DNA of 64,000 nt from Shinella kummerowiae (GCF_009827055.1 NZ_WUMK01000012.1:62001-126000); one strand, 5' to 3'; positions 8,391 to 16,131 are shown, numbered from the stretch's first letter. Translations and numbers: made by a program. The notes: generated from the letters alone by a model not told the origin.

Positions 8391-9019
8391 CCCACCTACC
8401 CTGGATGCCGGTTTATGTCGGCGATGAACTGGCTGAGACTTCCCATCTCAATGCGGAGGAGTACGGCGCCTATGCACTACTCAAGATGCATATGTGGCAG
8501 CATGGCCGGCTTCCCAGCGATGACGAGCGTCTTGCTCGCATAGCGAAATGCGCTGCCGAACGGTGGGACTTCGTCAAGGAAGCTATCTGGACGCTCTTTG
8601 CCGATGACTGGCGGCATCCTCGCCTTGAGACCCTTCGAGCCCAGTCCGAAGAGACCCACAAGAAGCGCTCTGAGGCTGGCAGAAGGGGGGGGCGCCCTCG
8701 GCTCGAAGAAAAGCCGGGCTTAAGCCGGGATAAAGCCGGGCCTAAGCATCCACAACCACAACCACAACCACAATCAGATTCATATTCAGATCCAGAAGCA
8801 CAGGCACAATCACAAAGCTCTGCTGCTGAGAAGGATCAAGGGGGTACGTATACGCGAGCACTTCCCGTTCCTCATAGCATCGACGAGGGCAAGCTGTTCC
8901 TCCTGAGCCGTGGGTGCCCGCCAGAAGAAATGAAGCGTTGCCTCGGCATGCTCATGGACGGGCACCTGACACCATTCGACATGGAGTCATGGGATGTCAA
9001 AGCGAGGGCGAACGCATGA
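8387..9019 (+). CDS. DUF1376 (YdaU-like) phage early protein
   Basis: This 210-residue protein opens with the DUF1376 signature PWMPVYVGDELAETSHLNAEEYGAY and LLKMHMWQHGRLP. DUF1376 proteins occupy the replication-initiation slot of many temperate phages, though their biochemistry is unclear. A basic GRRGGRPR stretch follows, encoded across an eight-G run at 8685-8692. Next is a low-complexity PQPQPQ/SQSS linker from a hexanucleotide repeat near 8750-8820, then a conserved C-terminal part. It is the largest early gene and the only one resembling a replication-region protein. Confidence 0.75.
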   Translation: MTHLPWMPVYVGDELAETSHLNAEEYGAYALLKMHMWQHGRLPSDDERLARIAKCAAERWDFVKEAIWTLFADDWRHPRLETLRAQSEETHKKRSEAGRRGGRPRLEEKPGLSRDKAGPKHPQPQPQPQSDSYSDPEAQAQSQSSAAEKDQGGTYTRALPVPHSIDEGKLFLLSRGCPPEEMKRCLGMLMDGHLTPFDMESWDVKARANA

Positions 9020-9177
9020 CGCAGCTCAACCTTTTCGAATGGGCCGACAGCAAGCCGAGCAACGTGATTAACGCGATGCCGGCTCTCATCCACAAGGCGG
9101 CGATGGAAACGATTTACAACATTCCGCGGCCTAAGGGCGGTGGCGATCTTATCCCGCTGAAAAGGAGCGTGGCATGA
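9016..9177 (+). CDS. Small hypothetical early protein
   Basis: The 53-residue product begins MTQLNLFEWADSKPSN. The first eight residues resemble the short motif QLNLF found at the start of several phage early proteins. The remainder is short, with no recognisable domain. Both ends take part in four-base overlaps with flanking genes, which is the main reason for accepting it. Confidence 0.5.
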   Translation: MTQLNLFEWADSKPSNVINAMPALIHKAAMETIYNIPRPKGGGDLIPLKRSVA

Positions 9178-9491
9178 CCGAGGACATCACTGACGATGAT
9201 CTCGCGCACCTCCGCGCCAAGTGGGGCATTCTCGACGTTCCGAAGCAGGAGGCCGCCGCGCTCGCCAGGGTCCAGAAGGAGCCGCCACCGGCAAAGGTAT
9301 TGGTGCGGAAGGAACGCCAATGGGGCGACCTCGGCACCTACTTCAGGTTCTTCTTCATCGCGGTTGAGGCTGACGGGACACGGCGGGAGTCGTTCAACAC
9401 CACCCATGTCGGCATCGCGAAAGCCGAGGCGGAGCGTTACCAGAACCTCGGCGTACCGATGGAAGTGATGAAAGAGGTGGAATTTGAATAG
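9174..9491 (+). CDS. Hypothetical phage protein
   Basis: The 105-residue frame begins MTEDITDDDLAHLRAKWGIL and contains a compact mixed region with RKERQWGDLGTYFRFFFIAVE, followed by helical segments. It overlaps the previous gene by ATGA. No family is recognised. Its position directly before the winged-helix gene at 9484 places it at the end of the early operon. Confidence 0.55.
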   Translation: MTEDITDDDLAHLRAKWGILDVPKQEAAALARVQKEPPPAKVLVRKERQWGDLGTYFRFFFIAVEADGTRRESFNTTHVGIAKAEAERYQNLGVPMEVMKEVEFE

Positions 9492-9741
9492 GCCAATCCT
9501 CACGCCCGCGCGCCTTGACGCCATGCTGGAGGGCAATATGCGGAAAACGCATAGTGCTTCCGGCAACCCGTCACGCATCATCTGGACGTTGCCGGCGATC
9601 GGCCGGCGCATAGGTGTAGGCGCCGATTTCGTGCGCGACACGTTGGCGAAGCAGCCGGGGTCGCCGGTCAAAGAAATCGGTGGCCGGTACTATGCGTTTG
9701 AGGAGGATCTAATAACCTACCTTCGGAGAGGCGGCCATTGA
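9484..9741 (+). CDS. Second small winged helix-turn-helix protein
   Basis: This 85-residue protein uses a TTG start overlapping the previous stop. Residues 33-80 read WTLPAIGRRIGVGADFVRDTL followed by VKEIGGRYYAFEEDLITYL. This is the same helix-turn-helix plus wing layout as the 63-residue protein at 7260-7451, so the two appear to be distant paralogues. It could be the true excisionase or a regulator of the late genes. It ends against a convergent minus-strand gene at 9742. Confidence 0.6.
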   Translation: MNRPILTPARLDAMLEGNMRKTHSASGNPSRIIWTLPAIGRRIGVGADFVRDTLAKQPGSPVKEIGGRYYAFEEDLITYLRRGGH

Positions 9742-9933
9742 TCATCCGCCGCGCCGAAAGTTTTCAATCGTGCGCACGCGGCCAATGATCATGTGCAATT
9801 CCTCGTTCACATAAAACGGAGCACCGTCGGCCGGGACAATTTGCGTGCCCTGGGCCATCGGGACCATCCGAACTACGTGATCGAGATTTACCGCAAACTT
9901 CTCATTTTCAGTGGTTGTTAGCTCGATCCACAT
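9742..9933 (-). CDS. FlbD-like small protein
   Basis: The 63-residue minus-strand product begins MWIELTTTENEKFAVNLDHVVRM. This resembles the small flagellar-region protein FlbD (pattern I-x-L-T-x-x-x-G-x-x-F-x-V-N), with a central HVVRM and a second strand QIVPADGAPFYV. Such proteins also occur in phages and are poorly understood. It abuts the stop of the winged-helix gene and shares an upstream region with the late operon. Family call is tentative. Confidence 0.5.
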   Translation of the reverse strand: MWIELTTTENEKFAVNLDHVVRMVPMAQGTQIVPADGAPFYVNEELHMIIGRVRTIENFRRGG

Positions 9934-9952
9934 TCCGCAGCCTCACGAATCA

Positions 9953-9993
9953 GGTTTGAAACCCGATTAAACCATGAATTCCCGTTTCAAACC
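9953..9993. promoter_or_regulatory. Inverted repeat upstream of the late operon
   Basis: Perfect ten-base arms GGTTTGAAAC (9953-9962) and GTTTCAAACC (9984-9993) are separated by 21 bases. They lie in the gap between the minus-strand FlbD-like gene and the portal gene, where the late promoter must be. The arrangement suggests an operator pair or activator site. No T-run follows, so it is not a terminator. Confidence 0.55.
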
Positions 9994-10032
9994 GTTATCC
10001 AGTCAGGCCGTACACAGGGCATAAACTGCTCT

Positions 10033-11277
10033 ATGAAGCTGTGGCCATTCTCCCGTACCGAAAAGCTCGAAACCCGAGACGAAAACCTCAAGGATGAGGA
10101 TGGCGTTCTGGACGCTCTCTGGGGCGGTCAGGAGTCCGGCTCAGTCGCCGTCTCCGGCGCCGCCGCACTTCGTGTCCCGGCCGTCGCAGCTGCTGTCCGC
10201 GTCATCTCCGAAGCCGCCGCTTGCCTCCCTGTCCGTATCATGCGGCGCGCAGAGGGCGGGACCGAAACCGAAGACCTCCACCACCCGATCGGCGACATGC
10301 TTCGCGGCGACGTGAATAGCTGGACGTCCGGCTTCGAGCTTATACGCGATCTGACCGCCGATGCGCTCACCCGCGACTGGGGCGGCCTGGCCTACGTCAA
10401 CCGCGTCGGTGACGAGGTACGGGAAATCATCCGCTACCAGCCTTCCATGATTTCGGTGGCCTACGAGCCCAAGACCGGGGAACCAGAGTACCGCATCGAA
10501 GGCGTGCGCCGCCGCTCCGCTGAAATCCTCCATGTTCGCGGCCCGTTTGATCGCTCGCCGCTGACACTCGCGGCCGAGGCGATCGGCACCGCGAAGATCA
10601 TGGAGGAGCACGCCGCCAACTTCTTCAAGAACGGCGCGATGCCCGGCAGTGTGATCCTCAACAAGAAGGGTCTCGGCGCCAAGGGCGCGCTGGAAATGCT
10701 CAAGGGGTGGCGAGCAGCGTTTCAGGGGCCGAGCAAGACCGGCAAGACAGCGGTGCTATGGGATGACGCCGACGTCAAGCAGCTCGGCCTCAACTCGGTG
10801 GACAGCCAGTTCCTTGAGCTGCGCACGTTCCAGATCCTCGAAATTGCCCGCGCCTTCCGCGTGCCTCCGTCAATGCTGTTCGAGCTCGACCGCGCCACAT
10901 GGTCGAACTCAGAGCAAATGGGCCGGGAATTCCTGATCTATTGCCTTGAGCCCTGGTTGAAAGCTCTGGAGACCTCGCTGGCCCGAGCGCTGTTCACCAA
11001 GGACGAGCGCAAGCGCTATCGCATCCTGCTCGACCGGGACGACTTGACCCGCGCCGACCTCACTGCCCGCGCCACGGCGATCAACAGCCTCATCAGCGCG
11101 AAGGTGCTTAACCCGAACGAGGGCCGCAACTGGCTCGACCTCGCCCCCTACGAGGGCGGCGACGAGTACGGCAACCCGCACATCAATCCGAACGCACCCG
11201 GACCCGGCCACAATGGCGGGCCGCCGCTCGAAGACGAAAAGCCCGAGGACAAGGAGCCGCCGGCAGATGAACCTTGA
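10033..11277 (+). CDS. Phage portal protein (HK97 family)
   Basis: The 414-residue protein forms the dodecameric ring through which DNA enters the capsid. The N-terminal AAALRVPAVAAAVRVISEAAACLPV and the later IARAFRVPPSMLFELDRATWSNSEQM are typical of the HK97/Phage_portal family. The C-terminus is a disordered P-G-N-G-G-P-P-L-E-D tail. It is the first late gene, preceded by an inverted repeat, and not by the terminase as in most HK97-like phages. Length is normal for the family. Confidence 0.92.
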   Translation: MKLWPFSRTEKLETRDENLKDEDGVLDALWGGQESGSVAVSGAAALRVPAVAAAVRVISEAAACLPVRIMRRAEGGTETEDLHHPIGDMLRGDVNSWTSGFELIRDLTADALTRDWGGLAYVNRVGDEVREIIRYQPSMISVAYEPKTGEPEYRIEGVRRRSAEILHVRGPFDRSPLTLAAEAIGTAKIMEEHAANFFKNGAMPGSVILNKKGLGAKGALEMLKGWRAAFQGPSKTGKTAVLWDDADVKQLGLNSVDSQFLELRTFQILEIARAFRVPPSMLFELDRATWSNSEQMGREFLIYCLEPWLKALETSLARALFTKDERKRYRILLDRDDLTRADLTARATAINSLISAKVLNPNEGRNWLDLAPYEGGDEYGNPHINPNAPGPGHNGGPPLEDEKPEDKEPPADEP

Positions 11278-11659
11278 AGACATCAGGGCCAACGTGGTCG
11301 ACCAAGACCGTGGCAGAAAGCTCGAAATCATCGACCCTTGGGAAGGCAAGCCAACCGGCATGACCTTGTGGCTCGCCGGCCCTGACAGCGACACGCAGCG
11401 CCGAGCCCGCCTCGCCATGATGGACGAACTGGCGGAGCGCGCCGAGCCGGATGGCACGATCACCGCGGCGAACCGGGAAGCGGCCCGGATCAACTGCCTC
11501 GCAAAGACGGTCCTGCGATGGGAGGTCCAGCACGAGGGTTCCGCTCTCGCGTTCAACCATAAGAACGTACTGCGCATCCTCAAGGCCGCCGACTGGCTCC
11601 AAGCTCAAGTCGATGCCTTTGCCGGCGATCGTCGCAACTTCGCACCGGAGCGCGGCTGA
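11267..11659 (+). CDS. Hypothetical protein between portal and protease genes
   Basis: This 130-residue protein begins MNLEDIRANVVDQDRGRKLE and overlaps the portal stop by 11 bases. It is highly charged and mostly helical, with WLAGPDSDTQRRARLAMMDEL and a C-terminal FAGDRRNFAPERG. I do not recognise the family from sequence, though similar small proteins occur near head genes of rhizobial prophages. A head-morphogenesis role is plausible by position only. Confidence 0.6.
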   Translation: MNLEDIRANVVDQDRGRKLEIIDPWEGKPTGMTLWLAGPDSDTQRRARLAMMDELAERAEPDGTITAANREAARINCLAKTVLRWEVQHEGSALAFNHKNVLRILKAADWLQAQVDAFAGDRRNFAPERG

Positions 11660-12198
11660 TGGATCACCTTGACCTTGCCCTCCGTTTCGAAGCGCCGACC
11701 GATGCCGGTGAGTTCTCCGGCTATGCCGTCATCTGGGATGAGCGCAACGCCCATAACGAGCGCGTGCAGCGTGGCGCCTTCAAGCGAACCATTGCCGAGC
11801 ATCGCGCGGCTGGCACCCGGCCGCTCATGCTTTGGTCGCACGACCCGCGCGACATCATCGGCGTATGGGATGAGGTCCGCGAGGACGACAAGGGGCTTTT
11901 CGTCAAGGGCCGGATCGTCCTCAGCACTACGCGCGGCCGGGAGGTCTTTGACCTTCTCAAAGCCGGGGCCGTGAACGGCCTCTCGATCGGCTTCAGGTCC
12001 CGCAACGAGAAGCGCGGCACCGACGGTCTGCGCGTCCTCACCGATATGTACGTCGGCGAAATCTCCATCGTGGGCCTGCCGAGTGCCGGCCGTGCCCGCA
12101 TCTCCCAGGTTCGAAGCTACGGCCGCGATACGAGCGCAGCGGCCTTCATCGAAGCATGCCGGAAGGCACAATGCGCTCTGGTATCGAAAGGAAACTGA
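11659..12198 (+). CDS. Prohead protease (HK97 family)
   Basis: The 179-residue serine protease cleaves the delta domain of the capsid protein during maturation. The family pattern is visible: LRFEAPTDAGEFSGYAVIW at the start, the catalytic His in LWSHD near residue 57 and the catalytic Ser in VNGLSIGF near residue 112. It starts on the last base of the upstream stop codon and lies directly before the capsid gene, the usual order. Confidence 0.93.
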   Translation: MDHLDLALRFEAPTDAGEFSGYAVIWDERNAHNERVQRGAFKRTIAEHRAAGTRPLMLWSHDPRDIIGVWDEVREDDKGLFVKGRIVLSTTRGREVFDLLKAGAVNGLSIGFRSRNEKRGTDGLRVLTDMYVGEISIVGLPSAGRARISQVRSYGRDTSAAAFIEACRKAQCALVSKGN

Positions 12199-12199
12199 C

Positions 12200-13387
12200 A
12201 TGAAGCATGCAGCGATCGCTTGCGCAGCCGCAAGTATCCTCGCAACCGGCCGACACTTCGGCCCGCTGGAAACCCGCGACGAGCCGGATAACGACCCGCT
12301 GGCTGTCGCCACGCGCGCCGTCGAAGCGCTGACCACCGACTTCGCGTCCTACCGCACGACCTCGGAAGCAAGCACCGCCGAGCTGCGCGCCCAGATCGCG
12401 GACATGGAAACCCGCATGAACCGCCCGCACACGCCCGGCGGTGAGACGGGCGAAATCACGCTGGAGCGCCGCGCCTTCACCAACTTCCTTCGCCTGGGCG
12501 ACAATCGCATGGATCCGGAAGAGGTTCGCGCGCTGATCGTCGGCGATGATACGAAGGGCGGCTATCTCGCCCCGGCCGAATTCCAGACGGAAGTCATTCG
12601 CGGCATCGTGGACATCTCCCCGATCCGCCAAGCCGTCCGCGTTGGCTCCACCGGCGCCGGTTCCGTTATCCTGCCGAAACTGACCGGCCGCCCAACGGCG
12701 AACTGGGTGGGTGAGGACGAAGACCGCGACGAAACGACCATGACCTATGGTCAGCTCGAAATCCCCATGCACGAGCTGGCCTGCTACATCGACGTGTCGC
12801 TGCGCCTCCTCGACGACTCGGCCATCAACGTCGAAAGCGAAATCTCCTCCGAACTCTCGCAGGAATTCGCCCTCAAGGAAGGTTCGGCCTTCTCGAACGG
12901 CGACGGCGCCAAGAAGCCCATGGGCGTCCAGCGCACCACCGGCGTGGCTGAGGTGGTCAACGGCCACGCAACCAACATCAACCCCGACAAGCTCATTGCC
13001 GTGATGTACGCGCTGCCGGCGGCGTATCGCAACAATGCCTCCTGGCTGATGAACAACACCACGCTCGGCGTCGTTCGCACACTGAAGGACGGCCAGGGCA
13101 ACTATCTGTGGCAGCCTTCCTATCAGCAGGGCCAGCCGTCCACGCTGCTCGGCCGCCCGATCATCGAAGATCCGACCATGCCGGATATCGCGAACGGCAC
13201 CTATCCGGTCATGTTCGGTGACTTCAATCGCGCCTACCGGATCTATGACCGCGTCGGCATGTCGATCCTGCGCGACCCGTACACCCAGGCAACGAAGGGC
13301 ATGGTTCGCTTCCATGCTCGCCGTCGCCTCGGGGGCGGCCCGGTCCTCGCCGAAGCCCTCCGCAAGCTCAAGATGGCAACCTCGTAA
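12200..13387 (+). CDS. Major capsid protein (HK97 fold)
   Basis: The 395-residue protein starts MKHAAIACAAAS two bases after the protease stop. Residues 25-95 are helical and charged and correspond to the scaffolding delta domain. The mature HK97-fold domain begins near residue 100, with GDDTKGGYLAPAEF and VISPIR-like DISPIRQAV. Family hallmarks include ELACYIDVSLRLLDDSAIN and FGDFNRAYRIYDRVGMSILRDPYT near the C-terminus. The protease cut is expected near residue 95-105. Confidence 0.94.
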   Translation: MKHAAIACAAASILATGRHFGPLETRDEPDNDPLAVATRAVEALTTDFASYRTTSEASTAELRAQIADMETRMNRPHTPGGETGEITLERRAFTNFLRLGDNRMDPEEVRALIVGDDTKGGYLAPAEFQTEVIRGIVDISPIRQAVRVGSTGAGSVILPKLTGRPTANWVGEDEDRDETTMTYGQLEIPMHELACYIDVSLRLLDDSAINVESEISSELSQEFALKEGSAFSNGDGAKKPMGVQRTTGVAEVVNGHATNINPDKLIAVMYALPAAYRNNASWLMNNTTLGVVRTLKDGQGNYLWQPSYQQGQPSTLLGRPIIEDPTMPDIANGTYPVMFGDFNRAYRIYDRVGMSILRDPYTQATKGMVRFHARRRLGGGPVLAEALRKLKMATS

Positions 13388-13399
13388 GGAGAAACGCCC

Positions 13400-13780
13400 A
13401 TGCGTGACCTCGTTCACAACATCGGTGTCGTGCAGAGCATCGCCCCTGCCGATATCGCCGCCAACACCAACGGTTCCGGTGTCGACCTCCTCGGTTTCGA
13501 CAGTGTGGCGTTTGTCGTCGCCACCGGCGCCATTACCGGCTCTGGTGCCTTCACGCTGAAGCTCCAGGAGTCGGACACAGATTCGGGTTACACCGACGTG
13601 GATGCTGATCACTATCAGGCGCCGGTGTCCGGCAATCTGGGTGCCGGCACCACGGCCAAGGTCGGCTATCGCGGCTTCAAGCGTTGGGTGCGCCCGGTCC
13701 TCACCAAGGGCAGCGGCACGTCGATCTTCGCAAGCGTGATCGCCATCAAGGGCAACGCTGCAGAACGTCCGGTGGCCTGA
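13400..13780 (+). CDS. Putative virion structural protein
   Basis: The 126-residue product begins MRDLVHNIGVVQSIAPADIA and is rich in Gly, Thr and Ser with alternating beta-strand character. It has LGFDSVAFVVATGAITGSGAF and FTLKLQESDTDSGYTDVDA. Similar small beta-rich proteins follow capsid genes in many rhizobial prophages and may be decoration or fibre-like proteins. No specific family is certain. It is 12 bases after the capsid stop with a GGAG ribosome site. Confidence 0.6.
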   Translation: MRDLVHNIGVVQSIAPADIAANTNGSGVDLLGFDSVAFVVATGAITGSGAFTLKLQESDTDSGYTDVDADHYQAPVSGNLGAGTTAKVGYRGFKRWVRPVLTKGSGTSIFASVIAIKGNAAERPVA

Positions 13781-14142
13781 TGCCGTCCCGCGCTCCCTAC
13801 GTCTGCGGCCGCTGCAACAAGGCACACCCTTCCGGTGAGCGCTGCCAGCGTGCCCGTATCGACGACAGGGAGCGCAAGGCACGCTTCGACAAGAAGCGTC
13901 CCAGCGCCTCACAGCGCGGCTACGACAAGGCCTGGGAGACAGAGGCAAGGGCTTTTCTCTCCCAGCCTGAAAACGAACTGTGCGCACGCTGCGGGGCAAG
14001 GTCCACCGTCGTCATGCACATTAAATCCATCCGCACGCGCCCAGACCTTCGCATGGCCCGATCTAATTGGCGGGCCGGCTGCCAGCGCTGCAACGCAATC
14101 GAGGCCGCCGAGGAGCGGCGACAGGAAAGGAACACCCTATGA
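13780..14142 (+). CDS. HNH endonuclease-like protein, catalytic variant
   Basis: The 120-residue protein has two CxxC knuckles near the N-terminus (CGRCNKAHPSGERC), a typical RGYDKAWETEARAFL linker, and the HNH core LCARCGARSTVVMHI through RSNWRAGCQRCNAI. The first His and the Asn are kept, but the usual Asp before the first His is Met and the final His position is Asn. Such HNH proteins assist terminase cutting in HK97-type phages. Its place between capsid and tail genes, away from terminase, is unusual. Confidence 0.72.
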   Translation: MPSRAPYVCGRCNKAHPSGERCQRARIDDRERKARFDKKRPSASQRGYDKAWETEARAFLSQPENELCARCGARSTVVMHIKSIRTRPDLRMARSNWRAGCQRCNAIEAAEERRQERNTL

Positions 14143-14624
14143 CCGTGCATGCAACGGCAGGCCTCAAGGCCTATATCGGCGGCACCATGGAGCAGAAAAG
14201 CGATGGCTTCGTCCTCGCTGACTTTACCACGCCGCCTCAGACGTGGGTTGAGATCAAGGAATTGGAGGCCGCGGGCTCGGTGGGGGATACCTCCGAAGCG
14301 GTCAACTTCACCGCTATCTCTGATGCTCGCACGAGGGTGCTCAAAGGACCGCGTTCGGCCGGCACCATGGAACTCATCTGCGGTATCGATGCCGATGATG
14401 CAGGCCAGCTCGCCCTCATTGCCGCTGAGAAGACGCCTTACGACTACGCCTTCAAGGTGGTCTTCAACGATGCGCCTCCCGGCGGCACCCCCTCCGAACG
14501 CTATTTCATCGCCAAGGTGATGAGCCAGAGCGAGCAGTACGACCAGGCCAACAGCGTGTTGAAGCTAAATGCCAGCCTTGGCGTCAACAGTAACATCGTC
14601 CGCGTCGCCGCCGAGGAGGCATGA
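14139..14624 (+). CDS. Phage tail tube protein
   Basis: This 161-residue protein begins MTVHATAGLKAYIGGTMEQKS, overlapping the HNH gene by four bases. The patterns FVLADFTTPPQTWVEIKELEA and GSVGDTSEAVNFTAI match siphophage tail tube proteins of the lambda gpV/GTA TP901-like superfamily. It forms the tail shaft around the tape measure. Its position before the connector genes, rather than after them, is atypical. Confidence 0.75.
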   Translation: MTVHATAGLKAYIGGTMEQKSDGFVLADFTTPPQTWVEIKELEAAGSVGDTSEAVNFTAISDARTRVLKGPRSAGTMELICGIDADDAGQLALIAAEKTPYDYAFKVVFNDAPPGGTPSERYFIAKVMSQSEQYDQANSVLKLNASLGVNSNIVRVAAEEA

Positions 14625-14632
14625 ACATGGCC

Positions 14633-14884
14633 TCAGCGACGTCGGCGGGACATGACCAAGCGCTTGCCAGCGTCGCTTATACCCACGCCGCCAAGCTTCT
14701 GCTCAGCAAGGCCCAGATCCTTGAGCCGCTTTGCCATGGCGGTGGGAATCATCATCCCACCTCCGCTCGCGAGTTCCTTCAACCAATGCTGTTCATCGGG
14801 TGTGAGTTCAGAAAGGGACGTGACCATCATCAGCTCCATGAGGCTCGGTCGCATCATCATGGCAGACCCGGGGGTGGTCTTCAA
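14633..14884 (-). CDS. Minus-strand accessory protein (moron) in the late operon
   Basis: The 83-residue frame starts with TTG preceded by GAGGTGGAAAG, a good ribosome site. The C-terminal 60 residues, ELTPDEQHWLKELASGG to GVGISDAGKRLVMSRRRR, have a compact helix-helix-wing pattern resembling a small winged-helix protein. It opposes the surrounding late genes and sits between tail tube and connector genes with a private upstream gap, the usual layout of a moron expressed in the lysogen. Function unknown. Confidence 0.55.
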   Translation of the reverse strand: MKTTPGSAMMMRPSLMELMMVTSLSELTPDEQHWLKELASGGGMMIPTAMAKRLKDLGLAEQKLGGVGISDAGKRLVMSRRRR

Positions 14885-14979
14885 CTTTCCACCTCATCGG
14901 GGGACCGGCGCGGGGTCAGTCGTGCGAAAGTTTTCACAATTGGCCCTGAATTTTTGAACGGCAGAAAGGATATCGTTCG

Positions 14980-15306
14980 ATGATTGTGACCACTGCCGAA
15001 TTGAAGGAACAGATCGGCTGGAGTGCAGACCTCGGAACGGCCGATGACGCGCTGATGGGCCGCAAGATCGCGGCCGCGCAAGACCACATCGAGCGCCTGC
15101 TCGGTTTCGCGATCGAGACCACATATCCACCTGCCGGAGAGCCGCCGGTCTCAACGGTGCCGCCCTCGCTCAAGGAGGCAGTGCTTCAGCTTGCCGCCCA
15201 CTGGTTTGAGAACCGCGAGGCAACCCTCGTGGGTGTCTCTGCGCAAGAGATCCCGTTCGGCGTCTGGGCGATCGTCAACGAGTATCGGGAGTATTCCTTT
15301 GGCTGA
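14980..15306 (+). CDS. Head-tail connector protein (HK97 gp6-like)
   Basis: The 108-residue protein begins MIVTTAELKEQIGW and has the gp6-like helical arrangement of DDALMGRKIAAAQDHIERLLG followed by LKEAVLQLAAHWFENRE. This is the signature of the phage head-tail connector/DUF1 family that forms a ring under the portal. It is preceded by AGAAAGGA and followed by the gp10-like gene with an eight-base overlap. Family call is firm. Confidence 0.85.
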   Translation: MIVTTAELKEQIGWSADLGTADDALMGRKIAAAQDHIERLLGFAIETTYPPAGEPPVSTVPPSLKEAVLQLAAHWFENREATLVGVSAQEIPFGVWAIVNEYREYSFG

Positions 15307-15721
15307 CGATGGCGGACTGTCCCGAATTCAGCAGCGCATGGCGATGATCCCTAGGCGCGTCCGCGACGCGGTGGCGCCGGCGCTCGTGAAAGAGGCCACT
15401 GACCTCTCCACCCTTATGCGGATCATGGCGCCGCGCGACACCGGCGACCTTCAGGAGAGCATCGAGGTCACGGGGCCGGGCCAGTCGACGCCGCCTTATT
15501 CGCAGCCTGGCGGATCGTCCGTCGTGCCCTCCACCGCCGCCGCCGTAACCGTCGGGAACACCGACGTTCGCTATGCGCACCTTGTCGAATACGGCACCAC
15601 CAAGACGCCGGCTCATCCGTTCTTCTGGCCGGCCGTCCGGCTCCAGCGGAAGAAGGCGACGAGTGCGATCAAGCGGGCGATCCGCAAGGCCGTCAAAGAC
15701 AATTGGGGAAGCCGCAAATGA
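15299..15721 (+). CDS. HK97 gp10-family tail completion protein
   Basis: The 140-residue protein, read from a TTG start overlapping the connector gene, is of the HK97 gp10 type that terminates or completes the tail. Visible hallmarks are APRDTGDLQESIEV near the middle and YAHLVEYGTTKTPAHPFFWPA near the C-terminus, followed by a basic helical tail. An ATG at 15338 is a shorter alternative start. It follows gp6-like and precedes DUF3168, the common order. Confidence 0.85.
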   Translation: MADDGGLSRIQQRMAMIPRRVRDAVAPALVKEATDLSTLMRIMAPRDTGDLQESIEVTGPGQSTPPYSQPGGSSVVPSTAAAVTVGNTDVRYAHLVEYGTTKTPAHPFFWPAVRLQRKKATSAIKRAIRKAVKDNWGSRK

Positions 15722-16131
15722 CCCCGGAACTCGCCCTGCAGAAGGCCGTCCGCGCCCGGCTAATTGCCGAAACTTCGGTAATTTCTCTGGTCCCGGCCGC
15801 CTCCATCCTCGACCGCAACGAGCGCCCCGCGCCGTCACCCTCCATTGTCATCGGCGAAGGCCAGAGCGTGGATGAGGGCAACAGCATCGGCCGCACCCTG
15901 ACCCGCGTCTATATGGACCTCCATATCTGGAAGCGGGAGCCGAGTACCGAGGGCGTGAAGGCCATCGCCGGAGCGATCCGCACGGCCATTCAAAAGGCAA
16001 ATTTGCCGCTTGATCCGGGCTTCCACTGTGTCGACTGCCACGTCCAGACCGTCCGCTCCCTCCGCGATCCGGACGGCGAGACCTCTCATGCCATCGTCAC
16101 CGTCAAAGCCCTTGTGCAGGAGGTGTCCTGA
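15718..16131 (+). CDS. DUF3168 tail completion protein
   Basis: This 137-residue protein starts MTPELALQKAVRARLIAET and matches the DUF3168 pattern, including VPAASILDRNERPAPSPSIVIGEG and the central MDLHIWKREPSTEGVKAIAGAI. DUF3168 proteins are tail terminators related to lambda gpU. The ATG overlaps the gp10-like stop by four bases, and the gene ends on the first base of the next gene's start. Confidence 0.82.
   Translation: MTPELALQKAVRARLIAETSVISLVPAASILDRNERPAPSPSIVIGEGQSVDEGNSIGRTLTRVYMDLHIWKREPSTEGVKAIAGAIRTAIQKANLPLDPGFHCVDCHVQTVRSLRDPDGETSHAIVTVKALVQEVS

Noticed and set aside
8750-8820. CRISPR-like short repeats
   Set aside because: These are hexanucleotide repeats coding for a PQ/SQ linker inside the DUF1376 gene, without unique spacers.
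13780-14142. Free-standing homing endonuclease
   Set aside because: It is translationally coupled to the tail tube gene and has the zinc knuckle HNH form typical of packaging-associated phage HNH proteins.
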